From Sphingopyxis sp. YR583 (GTDB lineage: Bacteria > Pseudomonadota > Alphaproteobacteria > Sphingomonadales > Sphingomonadaceae): a stretch of 64,000 nt of DNA. Shown here piece by piece: positions 54,201 to 62,366 of the stretch. Location of the stretch: positions 372,001 through 436,000 of the forward strand of contig NZ_FNWK01000002.1 in the NCBI RefSeq assembly GCF_900108295.1, written 5' to 3'. A program made the translations under genes and the position numbers. The notes under the pieces are model-generated. The model was given only the letters and a program-made list of their open reading frames with translations, ran no database searches and was not told the DNA's origin. The stretch's first letter is position 1. Every line of letters begins with the position of its first letter.

Positions 54201-56060
54201 TCAAAGGGCTCCGTCGATCGCGGCTTCGATTTCGGCGATGGTAAAGGGCTGGCCCGACACCTTGTTTACGGGCTTCGCGTCGACCAGATACTGGTCGCGC
54301 AACACCGTCTTCAATTGGCCGGTGTTCATTTCGGGCACGATCACCCTGTCAAAGCTCTTGAGAAGTTCGCCGAGATTGGCGGGCAGCGGCCAGATGTGGC
54401 GGATATGGACATGGCTGACATCAAGCCCCTCGGCGCGCTTGCGGCGCACCGCCTGATGGATCGGGCCAAAGGTCGAACCCCAGCCGACGACCGCGAGCTT
54501 GCCGCCCTCGGCACCCAGTTCGACGATCTGGTCGGGAACCTTGATGCCGTCGATCTTGTCTTTGCGGATGTCGGTCATCGCCTGATGGTTGCCCGGCGCA
54601 TAATTGATGTGCCCGGTGTCCAGTTCCTTCTCGATCCCGCCGATGCGGTGAAGCAGGCCGGGCGTACCCGGCTTGACCCATGGGCGCTTGAGATTCTCGT
54701 CGCGGCCATAGGGCTTGAACCCGTCCTCTGGCACCGTTTCGAGGAACTGCACCGGAAACGCCTCATAGGTTGTGAGGTCGGGGACGTGCCAAGGCTCAGC
54801 GGCATTGGCGATATAACCGTCCGTCAGCAGCATCACCGGCGTCATATATTGCACCGCGATGCGGCACGCCTCGATCGCGCATTCGAAAGCATCGCCGGGC
54901 GAGCGCGCCGCGATCACCGGCATCGGCGCATCGCCGTTGCGCCCATAAACCGCCTGATACAGGTCCGACTGTTCGGTCTTGGTCGGGAGGCCGGTCGAAG
55001 GGCCGCCGCGCTGCGAGTTGACGATGACAAGCGGCAACTCGGTCATGATCGCCAGCCCCATCGCCTCGCCCTTCAGCGCGATACCGGGGCCCGACGAGCT
55101 GGTGACGCCGAGCGAGCCCGCATAGCTCGCACCGATCGCCGAACAGATCGCCGCGATTTCGTCCTCGGCCTGGAAGGTCGTGACGTCATATTCCTTGAGC
55201 CGCGACAGGTGATGCAGGATCGCCGATGCGGGCGTGATCGGATAACCGCCGAAGAACATCGGCAGCTTGGCAAGCTGCGCACCCGCGACGAGGCCGAGCG
55301 CGATGCCCTCCGCGCCGGTCAGCGTGCGGTAGAGGCCAGGTGCCGCCGGAGCGGGGTCGACATGATGCTGCTTCAGCGGGCCGGCAAGCTCCGCGGTCTC
55401 GCCATAGGCGTGACCCGCGTTGAGCGCGGCGACGTTGGCGGCGGCAAGATCGGGCGCCTTGGCGAACTTGGCGTTCAGCCAGTCGACCAGCGGCTGGCGG
55501 TCGCGATCGAACATCCAGAGCGCAAGCCCCAGCGTCCACATATTCTTGCAGCGCAAGGCTTCCTTGTTGCCGAGGCCGAAGGGCTTCACGGCATCCATCG
55601 TCAGCTGGCTGATGTTGAGCTTGAGCAGCTGCCATTTCGCAAGGCTGCCATCATCGAGTGGGTTCGCATCATATTTCGCCTTGGCGAGGTTGCGATCGTT
55701 GAACTCGCCCTCGTCGGCGATGATGAGCCCGCCCTGTTTGAGTTGCGGGACATTGGTCTTGAGCGCCGCGGGGTTCATCGCGACGAGCACGTCGGGCGCA
55801 TCGCCCGCGGTGTCGATCGCGGAAGATCCGAAATTGATCTGGAATGCGGAGACCCCGAACAACGTCCCTTGCGGCGCGCGGATTTCGGCAGGAAAATCGG
55901 GGAAGGTCGCAAAGTCGTTGCCCGCGAGCGCCGACGACAGGGTAAATTGCCCGCCGGTCAGCTGCATCCCGTCGCCGCTATCGCCGGCAAATCGAACCAC
56001 CACTGCATCCGAAAGGGGAGACTGCCGCTTGTCGGCCTGGTCCTCTACCGCTGTCGCCAT
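54201..56060 (-). CDS. korA: 2-oxoacid:ferredoxin oxidoreductase, alpha subunit (gamma-alpha fusion)
   Basis: 619 residues. Residues about 20-200 are the gamma-type domain (VVRFAGDSGDGMQLTGGQFT, then DVLVAMNPAAL). The alpha domain follows, with GYPITPASAILHHLSR and SSGPGIALKGEAMGLA. VNSQRGGPSTGLPTKTEQSD is the pyrophosphate-side loop. Subunits gamma and alpha are fused, as in two-subunit KorAB. With KorB it links the TCA cycle to reduced ferredoxin. Its 181-nt upstream gap is shared with the divergent esterase gene. Confidence 0.92.
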   Translation of the reverse strand: MATAVEDQADKRQSPLSDAVVVRFAGDSGDGMQLTGGQFTLSSALAGNDFATFPDFPAEIRAPQGTLFGVSAFQINFGSSAIDTAGDAPDVLVAMNPAALKTNVPQLKQGGLIIADEGEFNDRNLAKAKYDANPLDDGSLAKWQLLKLNISQLTMDAVKPFGLGNKEALRCKNMWTLGLALWMFDRDRQPLVDWLNAKFAKAPDLAAANVAALNAGHAYGETAELAGPLKQHHVDPAPAAPGLYRTLTGAEGIALGLVAGAQLAKLPMFFGGYPITPASAILHHLSRLKEYDVTTFQAEDEIAAICSAIGASYAGSLGVTSSSGPGIALKGEAMGLAIMTELPLVIVNSQRGGPSTGLPTKTEQSDLYQAVYGRNGDAPMPVIAARSPGDAFECAIEACRIAVQYMTPVMLLTDGYIANAAEPWHVPDLTTYEAFPVQFLETVPEDGFKPYGRDENLKRPWVKPGTPGLLHRIGGIEKELDTGHINYAPGNHQAMTDIRKDKIDGIKVPDQIVELGAEGGKLAVVGWGSTFGPIHQAVRRKRAEGLDVSHVHIRHIWPLPANLGELLKSFDRVIVPEMNTGQLKTVLRDQYLVDAKPVNKVSGQPFTIAEIEAAIDGAL

Positions 56061-56241
56061 TTATATTCTGCCTCAATTTTGCGAACCTGTAACGGAGGCC
56101 TAGGCCCCTGTGCGCCAAGCCGCAATTGAGAAAAAATTGTGCGCCGCAAAGGGCGAAGCGCAGGTCGGTTTCATTTCGGGATTGAATTTGCCCCGCCGAT
56201 CCCGAATAGCATGACGAAAATAGCGATCAGGGAGAGAGTAT

Positions 56242-57189
56242 ATGACAGACGGAACCGCCCATTTTACGCGCCCCGATGTGGCCGCGTTTCTCGCCTTCCT
56301 GAACGCGCAGGAAGGCCCGAAGATGGAAGAAATGCCGCCCGAGGGTGCGCGCGAAATGTTCCGCGTCATGGGACAACTCGCCGATGTGCCGCGCGGCGAC
56401 ATCGCCAAAGTGGAGGACCGGACGATTCCCGGCCCCGCGGGCGACATCGCCATCCGCATCTATGACAACCGCCCCGACCGCGAGGCCGGTCCGGTCATGG
56501 TCTTTTATCACGGCGGTGGCTGGGTGATCGGCGATCTCGACACGCACGATCCCTATTGCGCCGAGGCGGCGCGCCTACTCGACATGCCGGTGATCGCGAT
56601 CGACTATCGCCTCGCGCCCGAGCACCCCTTCCCTGCCGCGCCGCTCGATTGCGAGGCCGCGACACGCTGGGTCGCAGACAATATTCCCTGCACCGGGCTG
56701 GTCCTTTCGGGCGAAAGCGCCGGCGGCAATCTGACGATCGTCACGGCGCTCGCACTGCGCGACAAGCCCGCTTCGAAGCCGGTCGTCGCGATCCATCCCA
56801 TCTATCCCGCGGTCACGACGCACAATGACTGGCAGAGCTATCGCGATTTCGGCGAAGGCCATCTGCTGACCGAGGGCAGCATGACATGGTTCGGCAATCA
56901 TTATGCGGCGGACCCGGCAGACTATCGTGCCTCGCCGCTCGATTTCCCGGCTGAGGGCCTGCCGCCGACATTGTTGATCACCGCCGGACTCGACCCCCTC
57001 CGCGACCAGGGCCGCGCTTATGCCGCCAAGCTGGTCGAAGCGGGCGTTCCGACCACCTATCGCGAGGCAGCGGGCACGATCCACGGCTATATCAACCTGT
57101 CGCAGGGCATTCCGAGCGCGAAAGAGGATATTCGCGGGGCATTGACCGTATTGAAAGCGATCGTCGCCGAAGCTACCGGGGCGGCATGA
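56242..57189 (+). CDS. alpha/beta hydrolase, hormone-sensitive lipase (GDXG) family
   Basis: 315 residues, GGGAGAGAG before the ATG. The oxyanion motif HGGGW (90-94) and nucleophile GESAGG (Ser159), with acid Asp251 in ITAGLDPLRD and His281 in GTIHGYINL, form the triad. The family cleaves short- to medium-chain esters in the cytoplasm. The gene stop overlaps rppH (ATGA), so the two are cotranscribed. Substrate is unknown. Confidence 0.9.
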   Translation: MTDGTAHFTRPDVAAFLAFLNAQEGPKMEEMPPEGAREMFRVMGQLADVPRGDIAKVEDRTIPGPAGDIAIRIYDNRPDREAGPVMVFYHGGGWVIGDLDTHDPYCAEAARLLDMPVIAIDYRLAPEHPFPAAPLDCEAATRWVADNIPCTGLVLSGESAGGNLTIVTALALRDKPASKPVVAIHPIYPAVTTHNDWQSYRDFGEGHLLTEGSMTWFGNHYAADPADYRASPLDFPAEGLPPTLLITAGLDPLRDQGRAYAAKLVEAGVPTTYREAAGTIHGYINLSQGIPSAKEDIRGALTVLKAIVAEATGAA

Positions 57190-57662
57190 TCGACCATAGC
57201 TCTCTCCCTTATCGCCCGTGCGCGGGTGTCATGCTCGCCAATCGGGACGGCCGCGTCTTCGTCGGCCAGCGGCTTGATACGACAAGCGAAGCCTGGCAGA
57301 TGCCGCAAGGTGGGATCGACGAGGGCGAGAGCGCCGAGGAAGCGGCGATCCGCGAACTCGGCGAGGAAACGGGCGTCCATGGCGGGCTGGTCGAAATCAT
57401 CGCGCGCAGCCGTGAGGAATATTTCTACGACCTTCCCGACCAACTGATCGGCAAGATGTGGGGCGGAAGATATCGCGGCCAGCGCCAGCACTGGTTCTTG
57501 ATGCGCTTCATGGGCGACGACAGCGACGTGAACATCCACACGAAGCATCAGGAATTTCGCGCCTGGAAGTGGGCCGAACTGAACGAGATCGAGAAATTGA
57601 TCGTCCCGTTCAAGCGTGCGCTTTACCGCGGACTGGTCGAGGAATTCGGTCCGCTCGTCTGA
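57186..57662 (+). CDS. rppH: RNA pyrophosphohydrolase
   Basis: 158 residues. YRPCAGVMLANRDGRVFVGQR, then a Nudix box starting GGIDEGE (42) and ending REL.EETGV (64), plus WPQGG-like QMPQGGID. TKHQEFRAWKW and VPFKRALYRGLVEEF near the end match RppH/NudH. It removes pyrophosphate from 5' triphosphate RNA ends, preparing mRNA for RNase E. The ATG overlaps the esterase stop by 4 nt. The 3' end overlaps the convergent glycosylase gene by 40 nt. Confidence 0.92.
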   Translation: MIDHSSLPYRPCAGVMLANRDGRVFVGQRLDTTSEAWQMPQGGIDEGESAEEAAIRELGEETGVHGGLVEIIARSREEYFYDLPDQLIGKMWGGRYRGQRQHWFLMRFMGDDSDVNIHTKHQEFRAWKWAELNEIEKLIVPFKRALYRGLVEEFGPLV

Positions 57663-58312
57663 TCCCTGAGCGCCAGTGCGCTGCGGAAGACATTGGCGAA
57701 CATCTCCGCGGTCAGCCGCCCTGTGTTCGTATTGTAGCGCGAGCAATGATAGCTATCGACCAAATGCCGTCCGCCCGGCAACGCATGGACCGCGCCATGC
57801 GCGAAAGGATGTGCGGCAAGCCGTTCGCCGGAAGCCCGTAAGGCCGCGTCATGCGCGACCCGCCCGAGCGCGATGATCACGCGGACTGCGGGCAAAGCCT
57901 CCATCTGCTTTTCGAAATAGGGCCGACAATTCGCGATTTCGACGGGGGTCGGCTTATTCTGTGGCGGCAGGCATTTGACGCTGTTGACGATGATCGCGCC
58001 GTCGAGCGTCAGCCCGTCGTCGATCCGTGCGTCGTAATGCCCCTTGCTCAGCCCGAATTCGGCCAACGTCGCGAACAGCAGATCTCCCGCATAATCGCCC
58101 GTGAACGGCCGCCCCGTCCGGTTCGCACCATGCTTGCCGGGCGCGAGCCCCGCAAACCCCAGCCAGGCATCGGGGTCGCCGAAGGCATGAACCGGCGCAT
58201 TCCACCAGTCAGGATGTTCGGCCCTGCATTCGCGCCGCAATGCGACGAGCCGCGGGCAGCGCGGGCAATCGCGCGGCGGCTCGGTACCGGGCAATGGGCT
58301 GTCAATCTCCAC
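57623..58312 (-). CDS. family 5 uracil-DNA glycosylase (UdgB-type)
   Basis: GTG 58312 gives 229 residues. DCPRCPRL near the N-terminus holds Fe-S cysteines. GLAPGKHGANRTGRPFTGD is the family 5 active-site loop, NSVKCLPPQNKPTP the second, and DSYHCSRYNTNTGRL the C-terminal His motif. Family 5 enzymes remove uracil, and hypoxanthine in some, from DNA in GC-rich genomes. The start is chosen after the folK divergence: folK starts 24 nt away, and longer frames run through folK. The last 14 codons are antisense to the rppH end. Confidence 0.88.
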   Translation of the reverse strand: MEIDSPLPGTEPPRDCPRCPRLVALRRECRAEHPDWWNAPVHAFGDPDAWLGFAGLAPGKHGANRTGRPFTGDYAGDLLFATLAEFGLSKGHYDARIDDGLTLDGAIIVNSVKCLPPQNKPTPVEIANCRPYFEKQMEALPAVRVIIALGRVAHDAALRASGERLAAHPFAHGAVHALPGGRHLVDSYHCSRYNTNTGRLTAEMFANVFRSALALRDQTSGPNSSTSPR

Positions 58313-58335
58313 GCATCTGCGATAGGCGCACGAAT

Positions 58336-58857
58336 ATGAGCAACGCAATGCCGCTCCCTCTCTATGCCATCGGCCTCGGATCGAACCGGCGCCATGTCCG
58401 CTTCGGCGACCCGCGCGCGGTGCTGCTGGCCGCGCTCGCCGCATTGGAAAGCGACGATATCGAAGCGGTCGACGCCAGTCCGATCATCGCCAGCGATCCG
58501 ATCGGCCCGTCGCGTCGCCGCTATGCCAATGCGGTCGCACTCGTCGCCTCTCCGCTCAGCCCGCCCGAAATGCTCGAACGATTGCAGGACATCGAAGCGA
58601 GCTTCGGCCGCCGCACCGGTCAGCGCTGGAGCGCACGGACGCTCGATCTCGACATATTGCTCTGGTCGGGCGGCGTCTGGGCAGACGGCGCGCTCACCAT
58701 CCCCCACCCCGCGATCGAACAGCGCGCCTTCGTCCTCGGCCCGCTGCGCGCAATCGTTCCCGAATGGCAGCACCCGTTGCACGGGCGCAGCGTCCGGCAG
58801 CTCGCGGCGCGCCTTTCGCGTCCAAAGCCGGTTGACCGGACCGCATCGGCGCACTAG
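58336..58857 (+). CDS. folK: 2-amino-4-hydroxy-6-hydroxymethyldihydropteridine diphosphokinase
   Basis: ATG 58336 gives 173 residues. AIGLGSNRR, VDASPIIASDPIGPSRRRYAN, and FGRRTGQRWSARTLDLDILLW followed by IPHPAIEQRAFVLGPL are HPPK motifs, with DLDIL metal Asp residues. It transfers pyrophosphate from ATP to the pterin in folate biosynthesis. Neighbours are not folate genes. A 24-nt gap separates it from the glycosylase. Confidence 0.92.
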   Translation: MSNAMPLPLYAIGLGSNRRHVRFGDPRAVLLAALAALESDDIEAVDASPIIASDPIGPSRRRYANAVALVASPLSPPEMLERLQDIEASFGRRTGQRWSARTLDLDILLWSGGVWADGALTIPHPAIEQRAFVLGPLRAIVPEWQHPLHGRSVRQLAARLSRPKPVDRTASAH

Positions 58858-58900
58858 GGCGACGGCTCACTTCGCAAGCTCGCTTCGGCGGCTCCGCGAT

Positions 58901-58976
58901 GGGCCCTTAGCTCAGTCGGTAGAGCAACTGACTTTTAATCAGTAGGTCGCTGGTTCGAACCCAGCAGGGCTCACCA
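58901..58976 (+). tRNA. tRNA-Lys (anticodon UUU), CCA encoded
   Basis: 76 nt. The acceptor arm GGGCCCT pairs with AGGGCTC (one G-U), followed by ACCA. The D-arm is GCTC...GAGC, the T-arm CTGGTTCGAACCCAG. The anticodon stem ACTGA/TCAGT holds CTTTTAA, so the anticodon is TTT, reading AAA/AAG. Confidence 0.96.
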
Positions 58977-59353
58977 TCCAAATCTTTCAAACTGCCACTC
59001 TGAATTGGCCGAGAGACCGATTGGGAAGGATGAGAGATTACCTGTGCCCCCAGGCAATCAGCAATCGCATCAGAATATGCAGGTGGACTCCCTCGGCGCT
59101 GTCGTCGTGCGGGCAACGCCGCGGGACTATTCTTGGGCGGCTTTGCGAGCTCGACCGTCAGGGGACCGACCGACCGGCGGGCGCGTGGGCGTCGCGTTCG
59201 GCTTTTAAGATACATCGCGTCGATCGCCGGACGTCGACAACGGCCGGCGACCCGACCCCGCTCGTCACTGGATACAGACTAGTTCTGAGAAGCACCCGAG
59301 GGCGATAATTCCCATTTTCCTGACAAGTCATTGAATATGGGAATTTTGCAAGG
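58977..59353. other. intergenic stretch between tRNA-Lys and tRNA-Ser, no gene seen
   Basis: Short frames exist, such as one of 67 codons at 59005, but none has a ribosome site or a recognisable sequence. The composition is less coding-like than elsewhere. The only clear structure is the inverted repeat at 59307-59345. It may be the remnant of an insertion between two tRNA genes. Confidence 0.5.
59307..59345 (-). repeat. 9-bp inverted repeat downstream of tRNA-Ser
   Basis: AATTCCCAT (59307-59315) and ATGGGAATT (59337-59345) are separated by 21 nt. On the minus strand the element lies 8 nt after the tRNA-Ser CCA. It could stop transcription or mark a site; no T-run is present. Confidence 0.4.
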
Positions 59354-59446
59354 TGGCGGAGACGGAGGGATTCGAACCCTCGGTACCGGATTTACCAGTA
59401 CGACGGTTTAGCAAACCGTTGGTTTCAGCCACTCACCCACGTCTCC
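59354..59446 (-). tRNA. tRNA-Ser (anticodon GCU), CCA encoded
   Basis: 93 nt on the minus strand, starting GGAGACG and ending CGTCTCC-G-CCA. It has the long variable arm (GTACTGG...CCGGTAC) of class II tRNAs. The anticodon stem ACGGT/ACCGT holds loop TTGCTAA, so the anticodon is GCT, reading AGC/AGU. The T-arm is GAGGGTTCGAATCCCTC. Confidence 0.95.
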
Positions 59447-59564
59447 GCATGGTCTGCCGCGCTAACGACAGGTTTGGCCTAGGCGGGTCGCTATAGCCAT
59501 GCGTCTCGCACCCCGCAACGGCAAAGATTGTGCATTTCTATGTGGATTACCGACATTTCGTCGT

Positions 59565-59577
59565 CCGAATGATTCGG
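59565..59577. promoter_or_regulatory. 13-bp palindrome with GANTC upstream of eipA
   Basis: CCGAAT-G-ATTCGG (59565-59577) contains GATTC at 59571. A second GANTC (GACTC) is at 59592. Both lie 95-127 nt before the eipA ATG. GANTC is the CcrM methylation site used by GcrA-controlled promoters in alphaproteobacteria. Confidence 0.35.
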
Positions 59578-59691
59578 TCTGGCTTAAAATCGACTCAGGT
59601 CATCGCCGGTTCATTTGCCGGAGCGTCAAAGCGAGTCATGATTAACGAAGATTTCGGCGCCGCGGTGCCGTCCGATTTTTGGGGGTCCAAT

Positions 59692-60465
59692 ATGCGAAAA
59701 ACGTTCACCAGCCTTGCTCTCGCAGCAATGGCATCGATCGGCCTTGTGCTGTCGCCGCTTCCGGCTTCGGCGCAGATGCGCGAAATCGATCCGAACAGCA
59801 CCGTGATCGATTCGGATATCGACAATCCCGCTCCGCCACCGATGTCGAGCGATTCGACCGCCGGCACGTCATATGACAGCGATCTGGCGACAGGCGATCA
59901 GCAGACCAGCGAGACACCGCCTTATGACGGGACGGCAACGAACGGCGACGTCTCGGCGACGACAGTCGAGGCGGCTCCCGGGTCGACATACAAGAAGGAC
60001 GACCTGATCGGGGCCGCCGAGGGCGTGTTCGGCAAGGGCGCGCAGGGCCTGGCCGGACTGATCGAGGATATTCTCAAGAAGCAGGGCGAGCCCAACGCCT
60101 ATATCGTCGGCCGCGAAGCCGGCGGTGCGCTGGTGCTCGGCGTGCGCTACGGTTCGGGAACGCTGCATCACAAGATCGAGGGCGAGCTGCCCGCTTACTG
60201 GACCGGCCCGTCGATCGGCTTCGACGCGGGCGCCAATGCCGGCAACACGTTCGTTCTCGTCTATAATCTCTTCGACAGCGACGACCTTTACAAGCGCTAC
60301 CCTGCAGGCGAAGGCGCGGCGTATCTCGTCGGCGGCTTCAATGCGAGCTATCTGCGCCGCGGCGACGTCGTGCTGATCCCGATCCGTGTCGGTGTCGGCG
60401 CCCGGCTTGGCGTCAACGCCGGCTATATGAAGTTCCGCAAGAAGCAGAACTGGGTGCCCTTTTAA
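59692..60465 (+). CDS. eipA: DUF1134 family envelope protein (EipA-like)
   Basis: ATG 59692 with GGGGG about 6 nt upstream gives 257 residues. A Sec signal (MRKTFTSLALAAMASIGLV...ASAQ) is followed by an acidic, Thr/Ser/Asp-rich linker, then the conserved DUF1134 domain from about residue 95: AAEGVFGKGAQGLAGLIE, NAYIVGREAGGALVLGVRYG, YWTGPSIGFDAGAN and ILPIRVG-like VLIPIRVGVGARLGV. EipA proteins are periplasmic beta-barrel proteins needed for envelope integrity in Brucella and Caulobacter. The long acidic linker (positions 28-90) is variable. A clean terminator follows. It is single, not in an operon. Confidence 0.88.
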   Translation: MRKTFTSLALAAMASIGLVLSPLPASAQMREIDPNSTVIDSDIDNPAPPPMSSDSTAGTSYDSDLATGDQQTSETPPYDGTATNGDVSATTVEAAPGSTYKKDDLIGAAEGVFGKGAQGLAGLIEDILKKQGEPNAYIVGREAGGALVLGVRYGSGTLHHKIEGELPAYWTGPSIGFDAGANAGNTFVLVYNLFDSDDLYKRYPAGEGAAYLVGGFNASYLRRGDVVLIPIRVGVGARLGVNAGYMKFRKKQNWVPF

Positions 60466-60492
60466 GACCAGCCCGTTTGCCACGGGGGCGAT

Positions 60493-60522
60493 AGCCCGCG
60501 CTTCGGCGCGGGCTTTTTCTTT
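60493..60522 (+). terminator. rho-independent terminator of eipA
   Basis: AGCCCGCG (60493-60500) and CGCGGGCT (60507-60514) enclose a C(UUCG)G tetraloop, followed by TTTTTCTTT. It is the best classical intrinsic terminator in the window. Confidence 0.9.
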
Positions 60523-60569
60523 GCGCGAATGATATCCTGCCAGCGCAGCTTCATTTGGAGATCGAAGAC

Positions 60570-60995
60570 ATGACATCGCGTCCTGCTGGCCCGCATTATT
60601 CGCCTTTCACGATCGGCGGAGGGCTCATCTTCGTGTCGGGTCAACTGCCCCTGCTGCCGGGCCGCGATACATCGCTGGCGGCCGCGCCCTTCAAGGAGCA
60701 GGTCGAGCAGACGCTCCGAAATCTCGAATCGGTGCTTCGCGATGCGGGCGCAGACGTGACGCGCGTGATCAAGACGACGGTCTATCTCAGCGACATATCC
60801 GACTGGGATGAGCTGGACGGCGTGTATGGCGCGTTTTTCGGCGCAACGCGGCCTTCGCGAAGCGTCGTCCCCACCGGGCCGCTCCATTTCGGATTTCGTA
60901 TCGAAATCGAGGCCGTTGCGCTCGCGGCGAGCGACGCAGACTTAGTCGCCGTCGAAGGCGATCAGCGTTTCGCAGGTCAGGCCGGCAGCCTCTAG
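60570..60995 (+). CDS. ridA: RidA/YjgF-family protein
   Basis: ATG 60570 with GGAG upstream gives 141 residues. GPHYSPFTIGGGLIFVSGQLPL and QTLRNLESVL, VIKTTVYLSDISDWDE, and GFRIEIEAVAL are RidA features, with a SRS-like Arg region SRSVVPTG. RidA hydrolyses reactive enamine/imine intermediates. The C-terminal 17 residues (DADLVAVEGDQRFAGQAGSL) are antisense to the end of apt (54-nt overlap) and not conserved in RidA. Confidence 0.85.
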   Translation: MTSRPAGPHYSPFTIGGGLIFVSGQLPLLPGRDTSLAAAPFKEQVEQTLRNLESVLRDAGADVTRVIKTTVYLSDISDWDELDGVYGAFFGATRPSRSVVPTGPLHFGFRIEIEAVALAASDADLVAVEGDQRFAGQAGSL

Positions 60996-61496
60996 TCGTT
61001 TCGATCCGCCCAGATCGGGCAGGTCGATCACGAAAAGCGCCGCGGCCACGTTGGCGCCGACGCTTTGCATCAATGCAGCGGTCGCGATGATCGTGCCGCC
61101 GGTCGCGAGCAGATCGTCGACGAGCACGACCCGGTGCCCCGGCAGCACCGCCCCTTCGTGCAGTTCGAGGCGGTCGACGCCATATTCTAGTTCATAGTCG
61201 ACGCCGATGGTGACGCCGGGCAGCTTGCCCGCCTTGCGCACCGGGACGACGCCCAGCCCCATCGCGGTGGCCATAGCGGCACCGAACAGAAAACCCCGCG
61301 CCTCGACCGCGACGATGAAATCGGGCCGGTGCACGGCGGCAAGCGCGCTCAGGCGGCGAACGCTTTCGGCAAAACCGGCGGCGTCGCCGATCAGCGTGGT
61401 GATATCGCGAAACTGGATGCCCGGCTTCGGAAAGTCCGGGATGGTGCGGACGAGCGACGCGAGGTCGAGGTCCGGCTGAGGCGGGAGGGCGATCAT
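60942..61496 (-). CDS. apt: adenine phosphoribosyltransferase
   Basis: 184 residues. IPDFPKPGIQFRDIT, VAVEARGFLFGAAMA, VRKAGKLPG and VVLVDDLLATGGT (PRPP motif) identify Apt. It salvages adenine to AMP. It starts 26 nt after the petC stop and probably ends the bc1 transcript, an order seen in other sphingomonads. The end overlaps ridA. Confidence 0.93.
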   Translation of the reverse strand: MIALPPQPDLDLASLVRTIPDFPKPGIQFRDITTLIGDAAGFAESVRRLSALAAVHRPDFIVAVEARGFLFGAAMATAMGLGVVPVRKAGKLPGVTIGVDYELEYGVDRLELHEGAVLPGHRVVLVDDLLATGGTIIATAALMQSVGANVAAALFVIDLPDLGGSKRLEAAGLTCETLIAFDGD

Positions 61497-61522
61497 CGAG
61501 CTGGTCGCCCTCCCCTATGCGC

Positions 61523-62335
61523 TCAATGCTTCTTGTCGGCCCAGATGTTCCGGTACGACAGGTACGTCAGTACGGTGAAGATCAGCAGGAAGAAGAACAC
61601 TGCATAACCCACCTGGATACGCTTGATCAGCTTGGGCTCGGCGGTCCAGACGAGGAATGCCGTGACGTCCTTCGACATCTGATCGACCGTCGCCTTGGTG
61701 CCGTCGGCATAGGTCACCTGATTGGGTGCCAGCGGCGGAGCCATCGCGAGGTTGAGATTCGCGAAATAGGGGTTGTAGTGCAGCCCCGTGCCCGGCTTCA
61801 GTTCGGCAGGCAGGTTCGCTGGCGGATTCTGGAACCCGGTCAGCAGCGAATAGATATAATCCTTGCCGCCTTCACGCGCCTTGGTGATCAGCGAAAGGTC
61901 GGGCGGCAGCGCGTTGTTGTTCGCGGCGCGCGCGGCGACTTCGTTCGCATAGGGCGACGGGAAATAATCCGACGGCAGGCCATCGCGCGTCGCCGGTTCA
62001 CCCGTGTCGGGGTTGATCGACGGAACCTGGAAGCCCTTGGCGAAGGTCTTGATCTGGCCTTCGGTGTAGCCGAGGTCCGCAATGTCGCGGAAGGCGACAA
62101 GGTGCAGGCTGTGGCAAGCCGAGCAGACCTCCTTGTACACCTGCATGCCGCGCTGCAGTTGGGCCTTGTCCCAATGCGGCAGCACGATGCCATCGCTGGC
62201 GAGCTTCAGGTGACGCGGATGTTTGTGAAACGAGTGAGCGACATTCTCTTCATTGCTGAGCGGCGTCGTGAAAATCGCGAGCACCAGCGCGGTAATGAAA
62301 CCGAGGCCGACGAGAAATCCGAGCGGACGAACCAT
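61523..62335 (-). CDS. petC: cytochrome c1
   Basis: 270 residues. An uncleaved N-terminal helix (GFLVGLGFITALVLAIF) is followed by VCSACHSLHL, the heme c CxxCH, and NLAMAPPL, where the Met is the sixth ligand. The C-terminal helix is VGYAVFFFLLIFTVLTYLSY. It belongs to the periplasmic face of the bc1 complex. Distal to petB (31 nt). Confidence 0.94.
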   Translation of the reverse strand: MVRPLGFLVGLGFITALVLAIFTTPLSNEENVAHSFHKHPRHLKLASDGIVLPHWDKAQLQRGMQVYKEVCSACHSLHLVAFRDIADLGYTEGQIKTFAKGFQVPSINPDTGEPATRDGLPSDYFPSPYANEVAARAANNNALPPDLSLITKAREGGKDYIYSLLTGFQNPPANLPAELKPGTGLHYNPYFANLNLAMAPPLAPNQVTYADGTKATVDQMSKDVTAFLVWTAEPKLIKRIQVGYAVFFFLLIFTVLTYLSYRNIWADKKH

Positions 62336-62366
62336 GGCTGTATCAGCTCCTATTAAAGTCCGGCGC

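Noticed and set aside
54159..56129. 656-codon plus-strand frame across korA
   Set aside because: Antisense to korA, whose sense protein is complete; no motif seen.
59005..59208. 67-codon plus-strand frame between the tRNA genes
   Set aside because: No ribosome site, no conserved sequence, and the region looks non-coding.
58907..59215. 102-codon minus-strand frame over tRNA-Lys
   Set aside because: Its end is a translation of the tRNA gene in antisense, a well-known artefact in annotated genomes.
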